NCBI RefSeq assembly: GCF_030413175.1
Contig: NZ_CP129212.1
Location: 3,038,001 to 3,102,000 of the forward strand
DNA from: Bradyrhizobium roseum
GTDB lineage: Bacteria; Pseudomonadota; Alphaproteobacteria; Rhizobiales; Xanthobacteraceae
Direction of reading: 5' to 3'
Length of the DNA stretch: 64,000 nucleotides
Under the pieces are notes generated by a model. That model had not been told where the DNA came from, searched no databases, and saw only the letters and a list, made by a program, of their open reading frames with translations. Both the position numbers and the translations under genes were made by a program. Positions 33,616-42,228 of the stretch are shown here, one piece after another (position 1 is the first letter of the stretch; each line of letters opens with the position of its first letter).

Positions 33616-35631
33616 ATGTTCAAGAGAATTCTGATCGCAAATCGCGGCGAGATCGCCTGCCGGGTCATCAAGACTGCGCGCCGGATGGGGATCGAGACGG
33701 TGGCCGTGTATTCCGAGGCCGACCGCGACGCACTCCATGTCGAAATGGCCGATGATGCCGTGCTGATCGGCCCGCCGGCGGCCAGCGAGAGCTATCTCCT
33801 GATCGACAAGATCGTGGAAGCCTGCCGCAAGACCGGCGCCGAGGCCGTGCATCCCGGTTACGGCTTCCTGTCCGAGCGCGAGGCGTTTCCGCGCGAGCTG
33901 GCCAAGGCCGGCATCGTCTTCATCGGGCCCAATCCGGGCGCGATTGCCGCCATGGGCGACAAGATCGAATCCAAGAAGGCCGCCGCGAAAGCAAAAGTCT
34001 CGACCGTGCCGGGACATCTCGGCGTCATCGAGGACGAAAAGCACGCGGTGAAGATCGCCGACGAGATCGGCTATCCCGTGATGATCAAGGCTTCCGCCGG
34101 TGGCGGCGGCAAGGGCATGCGGATCGCGCATTCGAAAGCCGAGGTCGCCGAAGGATTCAACGTCTCCAAGGCGGAAGCGAAATCCTCGTTCGGCGACGAC
34201 CGCGTCTTCATCGAAAAGTTCATCGTCGATCCCCGCCACATCGAAATCCAGGTGCTGGGCGACAAGCATGGCAACGTGATCTATCTCGGCGAGCGCGAAT
34301 GTTCGATCCAGCGCCGCAACCAGAAGGTCATCGAGGAGGCGCCGTCGCCGCTGCTCGACGAGACCACCCGCCGCAAGATGGGCGAGCAGGCGGTGTCGCT
34401 GGCGAAGGCCGTGAACTACGATTCCGCCGGCACGGTCGAATTCGTCGCCGGCCAGGACAAGAGCTTCTATTTCCTGGAGATGAACACCCGTCTGCAGGTC
34501 GAACATCCCGTCACCGAACTCGTCACCGGCATCGACCTCGTCGAGCAGATGATCCGCGTCGCCGCCGGCGAAAAACTGTCGATCGCGCAGAAGGACGTCA
34601 CGCTGACCGGCTGGGCGGTGGAATCGCGTGTCTATGCCGAGGACCCGTTCCGCAACTTCCTGCCGTCGATCGGCCGGCTGGTGAAGTACCGGCCGCCCGC
34701 CGAGGCGAGCCATGACGGCATCACCATCCGCAACGACACCGGCGTGCAGGAAGGCGGCGAAATCTCGATCCATTACGATCCGATGATCGCCAAGCTCGTC
34801 ACGCACGCGCCGTCGCGGGCGGCCGCGATCGAAGCGCAGTCCGCCGCGCTGGATGCGTTCTACGTCGACGGCATCCGTCACAACATCGCGTTCCTGTCGG
34901 CGCTGATGAACCATCCGCGCTGGCGCGAGGGCAAGCTCTCCACCGGCTTCATCGCGGAGGAATTTCCAAAGGGCTTTTCCGCGCGTCCGCCGGAAGGCGA
35001 GGTGGCGCGACGGCTGGCGGCGGTGGGCGCTGCAATCGACCACGTGCTGGGCGAACGCAAGCGGCAGATTTCCGGCCAGATGAACGGCCGGCTGGTGCAG
35101 CGCGAACGCCGCCGCGCGGTGTGGCTCGACCGCGAGGAAATCGCGCTCGACGTGGCGCGCGAGGCCGAGGGCATCGCGGTGCGCTTCATCGGCGCCGACG
35201 GCCTGCCGGGCAACCCGCACAATCTGGTCTCGAGCTGGACGCCGGGTGAGCCGGTCTGGCAGGGCACCATCGACGGCCATTTCGCGGCGATGCAGGTGAG
35301 GGCGATTCCGAACGGCATCCGCCTGGCGCATCAGGGCTTTGATGTTGCGGTCAACGTCTTCACCGAAAGCGAAGCCACCGCCGCGCGGCTGATGCCGGTG
35401 AAGTCGGCTGCCGACACCGGCAAGAAGCTGCTGTGCCCGATGCCGGGGCTCGTGGTGTCGATCGCCGTGACCGAAGGCCAGGAGGTCAAGTCCGGCGAGA
35501 CGCTGGCCGTGGTCGAGGCGATGAAGATGCAGAACGTGCTGCGCGCCGAGCGCGACGGCACGGTGAAGAAGATCCACGCCGCGGCCGGCGCCACGCTGGC
35601 GGTGGACGCGCTGATATTGGAGTTTGCGTAG
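33616..35631 (+). CDS. pccA: Propionyl/acetyl-CoA carboxylase alpha subunit
   Basis: A 671-residue biotin carboxylase plus biotin carboxyl carrier protein, starting MFKRILIANRGEIACRVIKT. The ATP-grasp loop is SAGGGGKGMR, and EMNTRLQVEHPVTE is the carboxylase active segment. The biotin Lys lies in EAMKMQNVLRAERDG near the C-terminus. Length and the BT linker fit PccA, which carboxylates propionyl-CoA to methylmalonyl-CoA with PccB. PccB is not in the window. The two genes after it belong to a small-organic-acid theme, so one unit is likely, though a REP-like repeat separates them. Confidence 0.93.
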   Translation: MFKRILIANRGEIACRVIKTARRMGIETVAVYSEADRDALHVEMADDAVLIGPPAASESYLLIDKIVEACRKTGAEAVHPGYGFLSEREAFPRELAKAGIVFIGPNPGAIAAMGDKIESKKAAAKAKVSTVPGHLGVIEDEKHAVKIADEIGYPVMIKASAGGGGKGMRIAHSKAEVAEGFNVSKAEAKSSFGDDRVFIEKFIVDPRHIEIQVLGDKHGNVIYLGERECSIQRRNQKVIEEAPSPLLDETTRRKMGEQAVSLAKAVNYDSAGTVEFVAGQDKSFYFLEMNTRLQVEHPVTELVTGIDLVEQMIRVAAGEKLSIAQKDVTLTGWAVESRVYAEDPFRNFLPSIGRLVKYRPPAEASHDGITIRNDTGVQEGGEISIHYDPMIAKLVTHAPSRAAAIEAQSAALDAFYVDGIRHNIAFLSALMNHPRWREGKLSTGFIAEEFPKGFSARPPEGEVARRLAAVGAAIDHVLGERKRQISGQMNGRLVQRERRRAVWLDREEIALDVAREAEGIAVRFIGADGLPGNPHNLVSSWTPGEPVWQGTIDGHFAAMQVRAIPNGIRLAHQGFDVAVNVFTESEATAARLMPVKSAADTGKKLLCPMPGLVVSIAVTEGQEVKSGETLAVVEAMKMQNVLRAERDGTVKKIHAAAGATLAVDALILEFA

Positions 35632-35632
35632 T

Positions 35633-35657
35633 CGTCGCTTCGCATCTCGCAATGACG
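35633..35657. repeat. REP-like repeat of the 'GTCATTGCGAG' family
   Basis: The minus strand reads CGTCATTGCGAGATGCGAAG and on. This resembles the dispersed palindromic repeat often seen between genes of Bradyrhizobium and other alphaproteobacteria. It directly follows pccA. Only one copy is evident in this window, so the family assignment is from memory. Confidence 0.45.
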
Positions 35658-35679
35658 GCCGATAGGACTGAGGGCAACC

Positions 35680-36549
35680 ATGGCTTTTCGTCAGCGCCGC
35701 GAAAAACTGCGGTCCATCCTCAACGGCGCGGCCTGCATCCGGCCGGGCTCGGTCTATGACGCCACCTCGATCCGGATTGCCGAAGACCTCGGCTTCGAGC
35801 TCGGCATGTTCGGCGGCTCGGTGGCTTCACTGGCCGTTCTCGGCGATCCCGACATTGCGCTGATCACGCTCACTGAACTGGCCGAGCAGATGCGCCGGAT
35901 GTCGCGCGCCGCGGCGCTGCCGGTGCTGGTCGATGCCGATCACGGCTACGGCAACGCCCTCAATGTCCGCCGCACGGTGCAGGAACTCGAAGCGGCCGGT
36001 GCCGCCGGCCTGACGATCGAGGATACGCTGCTGCCGCAGGCGTTCGGGCAGAGCGGGATGCAATTGATCCCCATGGAGGAGGGCGTCGGCAAGATGAAAG
36101 CGGCAATCGACGGCCGCAGCGACCCATCGCTGGTCGTCATCGGCCGCACCGGTGCGGCATCCGTCACCGGTCTTGACGATGCCATTGTACGGGCCAAAGC
36201 GTATGAGGCTGCCGGCGTCGATGCGCTGTTCTTCACGGGCATCCAGAACCGCGGCGAACTGGAGGCGATCTCGGCCGCCACCGCATTGCCGATCGTGCTC
36301 GGCGGTGCGCCGGAGGACATGGCCGCGCCCGACTATCTCGCGGGGCGGCGGGTGCGGGTCGCGCTGCAGGGCCACGCGCCGTTCGCTGCTGCGACACAGG
36401 CCGTCTTTGAAACGCTGAAGGCGCTGCGCGAAGGCGCTTCGCCAAAGAGCTTGAAAGGCCTGCCGTCGTCCGAACTGACCGGCCGGGCGATGCGCGAGGC
36501 CGACGCGAAAGCGCGCAGCAGCGAATTCCTCGGATTGAAGAAGCCATGA
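35680..36549 (+). CDS. Oxaloacetate decarboxylase-like protein (isocitrate lyase/PEP mutase family)
   Basis: A 289-residue TIM-barrel protein. [25 protein letters not shown] starts the fold, [13 protein letters not shown] carries the metal-binding Asp pair, and [17 protein letters not shown] replaces the KxCGH lyase motif, as in the oxaloacetate decarboxylase group typified by Pseudomonas PA4872. It would convert oxaloacetate to pyruvate and CO2 with Mg2+. The ATG at 35680 lies 48 bases after pccA. Its stop overlaps acyP by 4 bases (ATGA). Confidence 0.88.
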   Translation: MAFRQRREKLRSILNGAACIRPGSVYDATSIRIAEDLGFELGMFGGSVASLAVLGDPDIALITLTELAEQMRRMSRAAALPVLVDADHGYGNALNVRRTVQELEAAGAAGLTIEDTLLPQAFGQSGMQLIPMEEGVGKMKAAIDGRSDPSLVVIGRTGAASVTGLDDAIVRAKAYEAAGVDALFFTGIQNRGELEAISAATALPIVLGGAPEDMAAPDYLAGRRVRVALQGHAPFAAATQAVFETLKALREGASPKSLKGLPSSELTGRAMREADAKARSSEFLGLKKP

Positions 36550-36845
36550 GCGAGGCCATCCGCCACGTCACGGTCAACGGGCGGGTGCAGGGGGTCGGCT
36601 ATCGCTACTTCGTGGAGCGCGAGGCGCAGTCCCGGGACATCGAAGGCTGGGTGCGCAATCGCCGGGATGGCAGCGTCGAGGCGGTGTTCGCCGGCCCCGT
36701 GGAGGCCGTGACGGCCGTAATCGCGGCATGCCGGCGCGGGCCGTCACCGGCGCGGGTGGAGGCGCTGCGGGACGAACCGGCCAATCCCGACATGCTGAAG
36801 CTGCGGGATGCAGGCGAGCGGTTCTCGGTGCTGCAGACGGTCTGA
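36546..36845 (+). CDS. acyP: Acylphosphatase
   Basis: A 99-residue acylphosphatase. [18 protein letters not shown] contains the catalytic Arg and the phosphate loop, and [15 protein letters not shown] contains the Asn that positions water. It hydrolyses carboxyl-phosphate bonds such as acetyl phosphate. ATG overlaps the upstream stop as ATGA, so the two are translationally coupled and the enzymes probably share a metabolic setting. Confidence 0.95.
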   Translation: MSEAIRHVTVNGRVQGVGYRYFVEREAQSRDIEGWVRNRRDGSVEAVFAGPVEAVTAVIAACRRGPSPARVEALRDEPANPDMLKLRDAGERFSVLQTV

Positions 36846-36897
36846 GGGCTTGCGAAAGCGCTCACGGCCCGGATGAGCGAAGGTGATAGCCCCGGGC

Positions 36898-38850
36898 TCA
36901 GGTCGGGGCCAGCCGTCCGGCCAGCGCGGACTCGCCGTCAGGCTGGATGGATTCGCTTGCGACATGTCGCAGGGCGAGCGAGGAAGCCACGACGCTGCGG
37001 TTGCGACCGAGACGCTTGGCTTCGTAGAGCGCGGAGTCGGCGTCTCCCACCAACGCGGAGTCGTCGCGTGTCGCGTCGGTCCTGGCGGCGACGCCGGCGC
37101 TGACCGTAATGTATCCGCGGCTGCTGATCGGGTTGGCAATACCCAGCGCCCGAACCGCCAGCCGGATCGCCTCGGCAACCTTCAAGGCGTCACCCTCGCC
37201 GGTGTCCGGCAGCACGACTGCGAATTCCTCGCCGCCATAGCGCGCGGACAGGCCGGATGTGTTCAGGGTCGCGTCCCCGATCACTTTCGCCACCGCGCGC
37301 AGGCAGCGATCGCCCGCCTGATGCCCATGGGTATCGTTGTAACCCTTGAAACCGTCGATATCGAGCAGCAGCACCGAAATCTCGTCGCAGCATTCGTATT
37401 GCCGCAGCAGGAAATCGTCGAAGGCGCGGCGGTTGGTCAGCCCGGTCAGGCCGTCGGTGGCCGCAAGCTGGGTGAGACGGCGGTTGAGCTGGTTCAACTC
37501 ATCCTCCATCCGCTTGCGTTCGGTGACGTCGCGGATGACGCACAGGAACTCAGCCTGCGCCGGTTTGACCGGCAATGCCGCCAGCTTGAAGTTGCTTTCG
37601 ACCCAGACCGGCGTTCCGTCGGCACGCCAGGTCCGAAATACCACCGTGCTGACGGTGTCGATCCCGCTCAGTTGCGCCGTCGCTGACCTGACGCTTTCCT
37701 GGTCGTCGGGATGGATCATTTCGAAGCACGACTTGCCCAGCATATCCTCCGGACGCTGTCCCAGCACGGGCTCGACGGATTGCGAGACGTAGCGGAGTAC
37801 GCCGCGGGCATCGATCAGGATGATGATGTCGGCGATGTTGTTGGCGAGCAAGCGGTAGTGCGCCTCGCGCTCACGCAGCGCGAGTTCGGTTCTCATGCGG
37901 AAACGGAACTGCGAGAACAGTACGGCGGCGAGCAGCAGGATCATGAATAGCAGAGCGGCAGAGACGAGCACGTCGGTGCGCAACGTTTTCTGCCAATCGG
38001 ACAGCACCCACGCTTCCGGAATCGCCACGGTGACGACCGCGGGAAAATGCCTCGCTCTCTCGTAACCGATATATTTCTCGATACCGTCGAAAGGAGAGGT
38101 GGTCTTGTAATACCCGACCGCACTGTTTTTCAGGTGCTTGGAAAACAGGTCGGTCGATGCAAGGTTCGTGCTTCTCTCCGACGCCGGCCAGCGGATCAGA
38201 ACGACACCGTCGTCCCGCAGCAGACTGATGCTGCTGTCGGGGCCGAACTGGAACTTCCGGTAGAACCGGTTGAAGTAGTCGCTGTCGATCGTGGCGGTGA
38301 GGACGCCGCCGAAGCTGCCGTCCTGGCGGTCGATACGCTTCGACAGGATGATGGTGGAGCGTCCGGCCAGACGCGACTGCAATGGTTCGTTGATGCGAAG
38401 CGCACGTCCCGGTGTGTCGCGATGATAGCTGAAATAGGCCCGGTCGGGATCGTTTTGCAGCGGGGGGGGCGGCAACGACGAGTACAGCCATTTGCCGTGG
38501 ACATCGAGCACGCCGATCTCGCGCAGCTGCGGCAGCGAATTGACTGTCTCCGTCAGGTACCGGTTGAACCGCTCAGGGACCGGGTCGCGATATTTCAGCA
38601 ATTCGACCATCCCAGCCATCGCGATGTCGGCTGATTGAATGGCGTGGGTCGCGTGCTCGGCCAGCGAGTGCGCGAGGTTCATGGTGTCGGTCTGGCCGCG
38701 CGCGAGCGTGTTCTTCTTGGCGTCGAGCGCCTTCCAGGCCACGACGCCCAGCACGCACGCCGTCATGACGAGCGCAAATGCGACGACGACCACCGCCGGC
38801 GATACGCGGCGGAGCGGTCCGTCGGGTTCTCGAAGCTGAGGATCGGGCAT
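36898..38850 (-). CDS. Diguanylate cyclase with dCache and PAS domains
   Basis: A 650-residue membrane protein. One helix near residues 18-40 precedes a double-Cache sensor (about 45-300), a second helix follows near 310-330, then a PAS domain and a C-terminal GGDEF domain. The active motif reads ARYGGEEFAVVLP. The RxxD inhibitory site is not visible before it (NTSG region), so product inhibition is unlikely. The ATG at 38850 has AAGG upstream, while 38880 has none. An 8-base C run (coding strand) sits at 38462-38469 inside the Cache coding region. Confidence 0.92.
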   Translation of the reverse strand: MPDPQLREPDGPLRRVSPAVVVVAFALVMTACVLGVVAWKALDAKKNTLARGQTDTMNLAHSLAEHATHAIQSADIAMAGMVELLKYRDPVPERFNRYLTETVNSLPQLREIGVLDVHGKWLYSSLPPPPLQNDPDRAYFSYHRDTPGRALRINEPLQSRLAGRSTIILSKRIDRQDGSFGGVLTATIDSDYFNRFYRKFQFGPDSSISLLRDDGVVLIRWPASERSTNLASTDLFSKHLKNSAVGYYKTTSPFDGIEKYIGYERARHFPAVVTVAIPEAWVLSDWQKTLRTDVLVSAALLFMILLLAAVLFSQFRFRMRTELALREREAHYRLLANNIADIIILIDARGVLRYVSQSVEPVLGQRPEDMLGKSCFEMIHPDDQESVRSATAQLSGIDTVSTVVFRTWRADGTPVWVESNFKLAALPVKPAQAEFLCVIRDVTERKRMEDELNQLNRRLTQLAATDGLTGLTNRRAFDDFLLRQYECCDEISVLLLDIDGFKGYNDTHGHQAGDRCLRAVAKVIGDATLNTSGLSARYGGEEFAVVLPDTGEGDALKVAEAIRLAVRALGIANPISSRGYITVSAGVAARTDATRDDSALVGDADSALYEAKRLGRNRSVVASSLALRHVASESIQPDGESALAGRLAPT

Positions 38851-39057
38851 GCTTCGCCTTGGTGAACGTGCCGAATCCATTGGCCGGCAACCGGCAAAGC
38901 TTACGGAGCGCCGGTGCCGAAGTGGTTAATACAACCATTACGAGATGTGGAACCCCGTGATGCCGCGGGGGTCCCGGCGTGGATCAGAGGACAACGGGTG
39001 GTGAAGTCGAGCGATCGAGCGGGGGAATTGGCCGCGAAAGGCAACGCGCCGAGGCCC

Positions 39058-39104
39058 TTGACAATGGATCCGTATCGTCAGATATTTCTGTCATGACAGA
39101 AATA
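39058..39104 (+). promoter_or_regulatory. Promoter with 22-bp palindrome over the start codon
   Basis: TTGACA at 39058-39063 and GATATT at 39081-39086 are 17 bases apart, an excellent sigma-70 pair. The expected start of transcription, 6-7 bases after the -10, is the A of the ATG at 39093, so the mRNA may be leaderless. A perfect 22-bp palindrome (half-site TATTTCTGTCA and its reverse complement) spans 39083-39104, covering the -10, start point and first codons. A repressor bound there would block transcription. Confidence 0.7.
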
Positions 39105-39650
39105 ACCGAAAAGAAAAAGCTCCCGCCCGTCGTCGAGCGCTTCATCCTGCACTGGGGCGACATGGGTGACGAGTGGGGTGTCAACCGCTCGGTCAGCCAG
39201 ATCCACGGCCTGCTGTATCTCGCCGAGGCGCCGATGACCGCGGAAGACATCGCCGAAACGCTCGGCATGGCGCGGTCCAACGTCTCCAACTCGATCAAGG
39301 AATTGCTGGCCTGGAACCTGATCAGACGGGTGCCGATCCTCGGCGACCGCCGCGATCATTTCGAGGCCGAAACCGACATCTGGGAAGTGGCGGCGCGGAT
39401 CGCCGCCGGTCGCAAGGCGCGCGAGATCGATCCCGCGGTCGACGCGCTGCGCGCCTGCGTCTCCGACGCGGCTGACGATCCGACCATCAGCCCGGTCGCC
39501 AGCAAGCGGCTGAAGGAGATGCTGGCTTTCACCGAGCTGGTCGACCGCTGGTACACGCAGATGCTGAACGTGCCGCGGCCGCGGCTGGTCGCGCTGATCA
39601 GGCTCGGCGAGAAGATCGTCAGCTTCCTGCCGGCGGGGAAAAACAAATAG
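39093..39650 (+). CDS. GbsR/MarR-type transcriptional regulator
   Basis: A 185-residue winged-helix regulator. The N-terminal HTH (MTAEDIAETLGMARSNVSNSIKELLAWNLIRRV) and the wing GDRRDHFEAET are clear. The C-terminal helices (about 100-185) would form the dimer and a possible ligand pocket. The ATG at 39093 is inside a perfect palindrome, so the protein probably represses itself. It is followed by a DUF4166 gene after 28 bases and a TIGR01777 gene, and is their likely regulator. Confidence 0.87.
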   Translation: MTEITEKKKLPPVVERFILHWGDMGDEWGVNRSVSQIHGLLYLAEAPMTAEDIAETLGMARSNVSNSIKELLAWNLIRRVPILGDRRDHFEAETDIWEVAARIAAGRKAREIDPAVDALRACVSDAADDPTISPVASKRLKEMLAFTELVDRWYTQMLNVPRPRLVALIRLGEKIVSFLPAGKNK

Positions 39651-39678
39651 CGCAGAGGGGCAGGACAGGAGCGTTGAG

Positions 39679-40344
39679 ATGGCGTCCACCAGACTACCAA
39701 GGCTTCCCGCAACGTCCGCCGCGAACACCATCCTGCTCGACGATCGCCGCTTCCATAATCTGTTGCCCGACGAGGCCTGGGGCCGCCTGCCGCTGGCGAT
39801 CTGGCGGCGTTTTTCCAAGCGCTTTGCCGATGGCGAGACCGTCGTCTATGTCGGCACGGTGGAGGAGGCGAATTTCAGCCGCGCCGGCTGGTGGCTGGCG
39901 CAGCTGGCGCGCATCATTGGCGGGCCGCTGCCGACCGGCGCCGAGACCGGCGTGCCGATGATCGTGACGGTAACCGAGGATGCGGCGAGCGGCGGCCAGA
40001 TCTGGACCCGCATCTGCGCGCGCAGCAGCGGCTTTCCGCAAGTGATCCATTCCGCAAAACGCTTCGCCGGGCCGACCGGGCTCGAGGAATATGTCGGCCA
40101 CGGCGTCAGCATGGCGCTGACCATCTCGGTCGAGCACGAGGCGCTGGTGTTTCGCAGCGCCGGCTATGCGTTGCAGATCGGGCCGCTGCGATTGCCGCTG
40201 CCTGATCGTTTCACGCCCGGCGATCTCACCGTGACGCATTCCGATCTCGGCGGCGGCCTGTTCCGTTTTACGCTGGAGATCGTGCATCCGCGCTTCGGCC
40301 AACTCCTTCGTCAATCTGCGGTGTTCCGGGAGTCTTCATCATGA
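39679..40344 (+). CDS. DUF4166-domain protein
   Basis: A 221-residue soluble protein whose core (PLPTGAETGVPMIVTVTEDA and SGGQIWTRICARSSGFPQVI, then FEFTLEIVHP-like strands) matches DUF4166. The family is often fused or linked to TIGR01777-type dehydrogenases, as here. Function is unknown, perhaps lipid or isoprenoid modification. The stop overlaps the next ATG by 4 bases (ATGA), so both are translated together. Confidence 0.8.
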   Translation: MASTRLPRLPATSAANTILLDDRRFHNLLPDEAWGRLPLAIWRRFSKRFADGETVVYVGTVEEANFSRAGWWLAQLARIIGGPLPTGAETGVPMIVTVTEDAASGGQIWTRICARSSGFPQVIHSAKRFAGPTGLEEYVGHGVSMALTISVEHEALVFRSAGYALQIGPLRLPLPDRFTPGDLTVTHSDLGGGLFRFTLEIVHPRFGQLLRQSAVFRESSS

Positions 40345-41777
40345 CGTCGCTGCTTTGGATCCTGATCGCCGTTCAGGTCGCGATGGGGGTATTCGACACC
40401 TTCTATCACCATGAGCTGACCGAGCGGCTCGCCTGGCGGCCCTCGCAGCGCTATGAGCTGCAGCTCCACAGCCTGCGCAACATGCTCTATGCGCTGCTGT
40501 TCCTGGTGCTGGGCTGGCTGGAGGTGCACGGCATCCTCGCCATGCTGATCATCGCGGTGCTGGCGGCGGAAGTGGTCATCACGCTGATGGATTTCGTCGA
40601 GGAAGACATGAGCCGGAAGCTGCCGGCCAGCGAACGCATCAATCACACGCTGCTGGCGATCAACTACGGCGCCATACTGGTGTTGCTGCTGCCGGTCCTG
40701 ACCGGCTGGGCCGCGCAGCCGACCGGCGTTAAACTGGCCTATGCGGGATGGCTTAGCCTGGTCGCGGCGGCGGCGGCCGTCGGCGCCGGGCTGTGCGGCC
40801 TGCGCGATTACGCGGCGTCGAGACGACTTTCGCGCATGGTCTGCACGCCCGCGGCGGGTCTCGTGGAAAAACTGCCGGCGCGGCAGACCGTGCTGGTGAC
40901 CGGCGCCACCGGCTTCATCGGCAGCCGTCTCGTCGCGGCGCTGGGCGGGGCAGGGCATCAGGTCATCGCGTTGGTGCGCAATCCCGCGAAGGCCGACATG
41001 CTGCCGCCGCCGATCACGTTGATCACCAGCCTCGACCAGCTACCTGATGACACGCGGATCGACGCGATCGTCAATCTCGCCGGCGAGCCGATCGGCAACG
41101 GGCTATGGACCGACGCCAAGCGCCGCAGGATCATCGCTTCCCGCGTCGACATGACCGGCGATGTCATAGCCCTGATCGCACGGCTCGAACACAAACCGGC
41201 GGTTCTGATCTCGGGCTCCGCGATCGGCTGGTACGGGCTGTGGCAGGACCAGGTGCTGACGGAGTCGGCCAAATCCCATGCCTGCTTCAGCCACGCGCTT
41301 TGCGAGGCCTGGGAAAGCGCGGCGCGTCCGGCGGAGGCGCACGGCGTGCGCGTGGTGTACCTGCGGATCGGGCTTGTGATCGGCACCGAGGGCGGCTTCA
41401 TCACGCGGATGCTGACGCCGTTCGAGTTCGGCCTCGGCGGGCCGCTCGGCTCGGGCCGGCAGTGGATGTCGTGGATCGAGCGCGACGATCTGATCCGACT
41501 GATGGCCCATGTGATGGCGCGCCCGGAGATTTCGGGGCCCGTCAACGCGACGGCGCCGATCCCGGTGACGAATATGAAATTCAGCGAAGAGCTCGGCCGC
41601 CGGCTGGGCCGGCCGGCGCTGTTCCGGATTCCCGATGCGCTGCTGCGCCGGATCGGCGGCGATTTCGCCGGCGAATTGCTGCTGGGCGGCCAGCGCGTGC
41701 TGCCGAACAAGGCGCTCAGCCACGGCTTTGTGTTCCGCCACGAAACGCTGCGCAGCGCATTCGAGGCGATCCTGTGA
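40341..41777 (+). CDS. TIGR01777-family epimerase/dehydrogenase with membrane N-terminus
   Basis: A 478-residue protein. About residues 1-165 hold a membrane part of four or five helices (LLWILIAVQVAMGVFDTFYH and on). The C-terminal Rossmann domain begins VLVTGATGFIGSRLVAALG and contains VNLAGEPIGNGLWTDAKRRR and SGSAIGWYG, the signature of TIGR01777 (SulA/YfcH-like) proteins. The usual TIGR01777 protein is about 300 residues, so the membrane module is a fusion. It probably reduces or epimerises a lipophilic substrate at the membrane with the DUF4166 partner. Confidence 0.87.
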   Translation: MTSLLWILIAVQVAMGVFDTFYHHELTERLAWRPSQRYELQLHSLRNMLYALLFLVLGWLEVHGILAMLIIAVLAAEVVITLMDFVEEDMSRKLPASERINHTLLAINYGAILVLLLPVLTGWAAQPTGVKLAYAGWLSLVAAAAAVGAGLCGLRDYAASRRLSRMVCTPAAGLVEKLPARQTVLVTGATGFIGSRLVAALGGAGHQVIALVRNPAKADMLPPPITLITSLDQLPDDTRIDAIVNLAGEPIGNGLWTDAKRRRIIASRVDMTGDVIALIARLEHKPAVLISGSAIGWYGLWQDQVLTESAKSHACFSHALCEAWESAARPAEAHGVRVVYLRIGLVIGTEGGFITRMLTPFEFGLGGPLGSGRQWMSWIERDDLIRLMAHVMARPEISGPVNATAPIPVTNMKFSEELGRRLGRPALFRIPDALLRRIGGDFAGELLLGGQRVLPNKALSHGFVFRHETLRSAFEAIL

Positions 41778-41787
41778 GGAGGATAAG

Positions 41788-42222
41788 TTGAAGTCCGGTT
41801 GGCTTTGTCGTGTGATGCAAGGTTGGCTCGCGGCATGCGCGACCGCAACCGCTGCCATCTACGTACTCGCGTTGCCGTTCTCGATATCCGGGGCCAGCGC
41901 ACGTTCGATGATGCTCAGCTGGGTCGACCTCGTCGCGAGTCTGATTTTCTTCCCTGTAATTCTCGTCTTCACCTGCGGGCTGACCGCCATTCCGGCCGCT
42001 CTTGTGGTCTGGATAGGCGAAGTGTCTCGGATACGCTCGCCACTGTTCTTAGGCGGGGCCGGCGGGACGATAGGGGCCTTGAGCCAAACGATTGCCTTCA
42101 GATCGTTTGACCTCATTTTCGCGACGCTATTCGTTCTGGTCGGGGTTCTCGCGGGGCTGACCTATTGGCGTGTTGCGGTAAAACCTGCGGACGGCGAGCC
42201 AGACCAAGTGCCGTCAGCGTGA
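41788..42222 (+). CDS. Hypothetical four-helix membrane protein
   Basis: A 144-residue protein from TTG 41788. GAGGAGG lies 5 bases before it, so the rare start is credible. Four hydrophobic segments (ACATATAAIYVLALPF, LVASLIFFPVILVFTCG, AIPAALVVWIG and FDLIFATLFVLVGVLAG) are seen. It starts 11 bases after the TIGR01777 gene and is probably in the same operon. Family unknown. Confidence 0.65.
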   Translation: MKSGWLCRVMQGWLAACATATAAIYVLALPFSISGASARSMMLSWVDLVASLIFFPVILVFTCGLTAIPAALVVWIGEVSRIRSPLFLGGAGGTIGALSQTIAFRSFDLIFATLFVLVGVLAGLTYWRVAVKPADGEPDQVPSA

Positions 42223-42228
42223 CGGCGA

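Noticed and set aside
33601..35652. 683-codon open frame antisense to pccA
   Set aside because: Arg/His/Asp-rich composition with no domain; it mirrors the high GC third-position bias of pccA, whose product is unmistakable.
38462..38469. G8 run in the diguanylate cyclase gene as a phase-variation tract
   Set aside because: Only eight bases in GC-rich DNA, frame intact; too short to claim switching.
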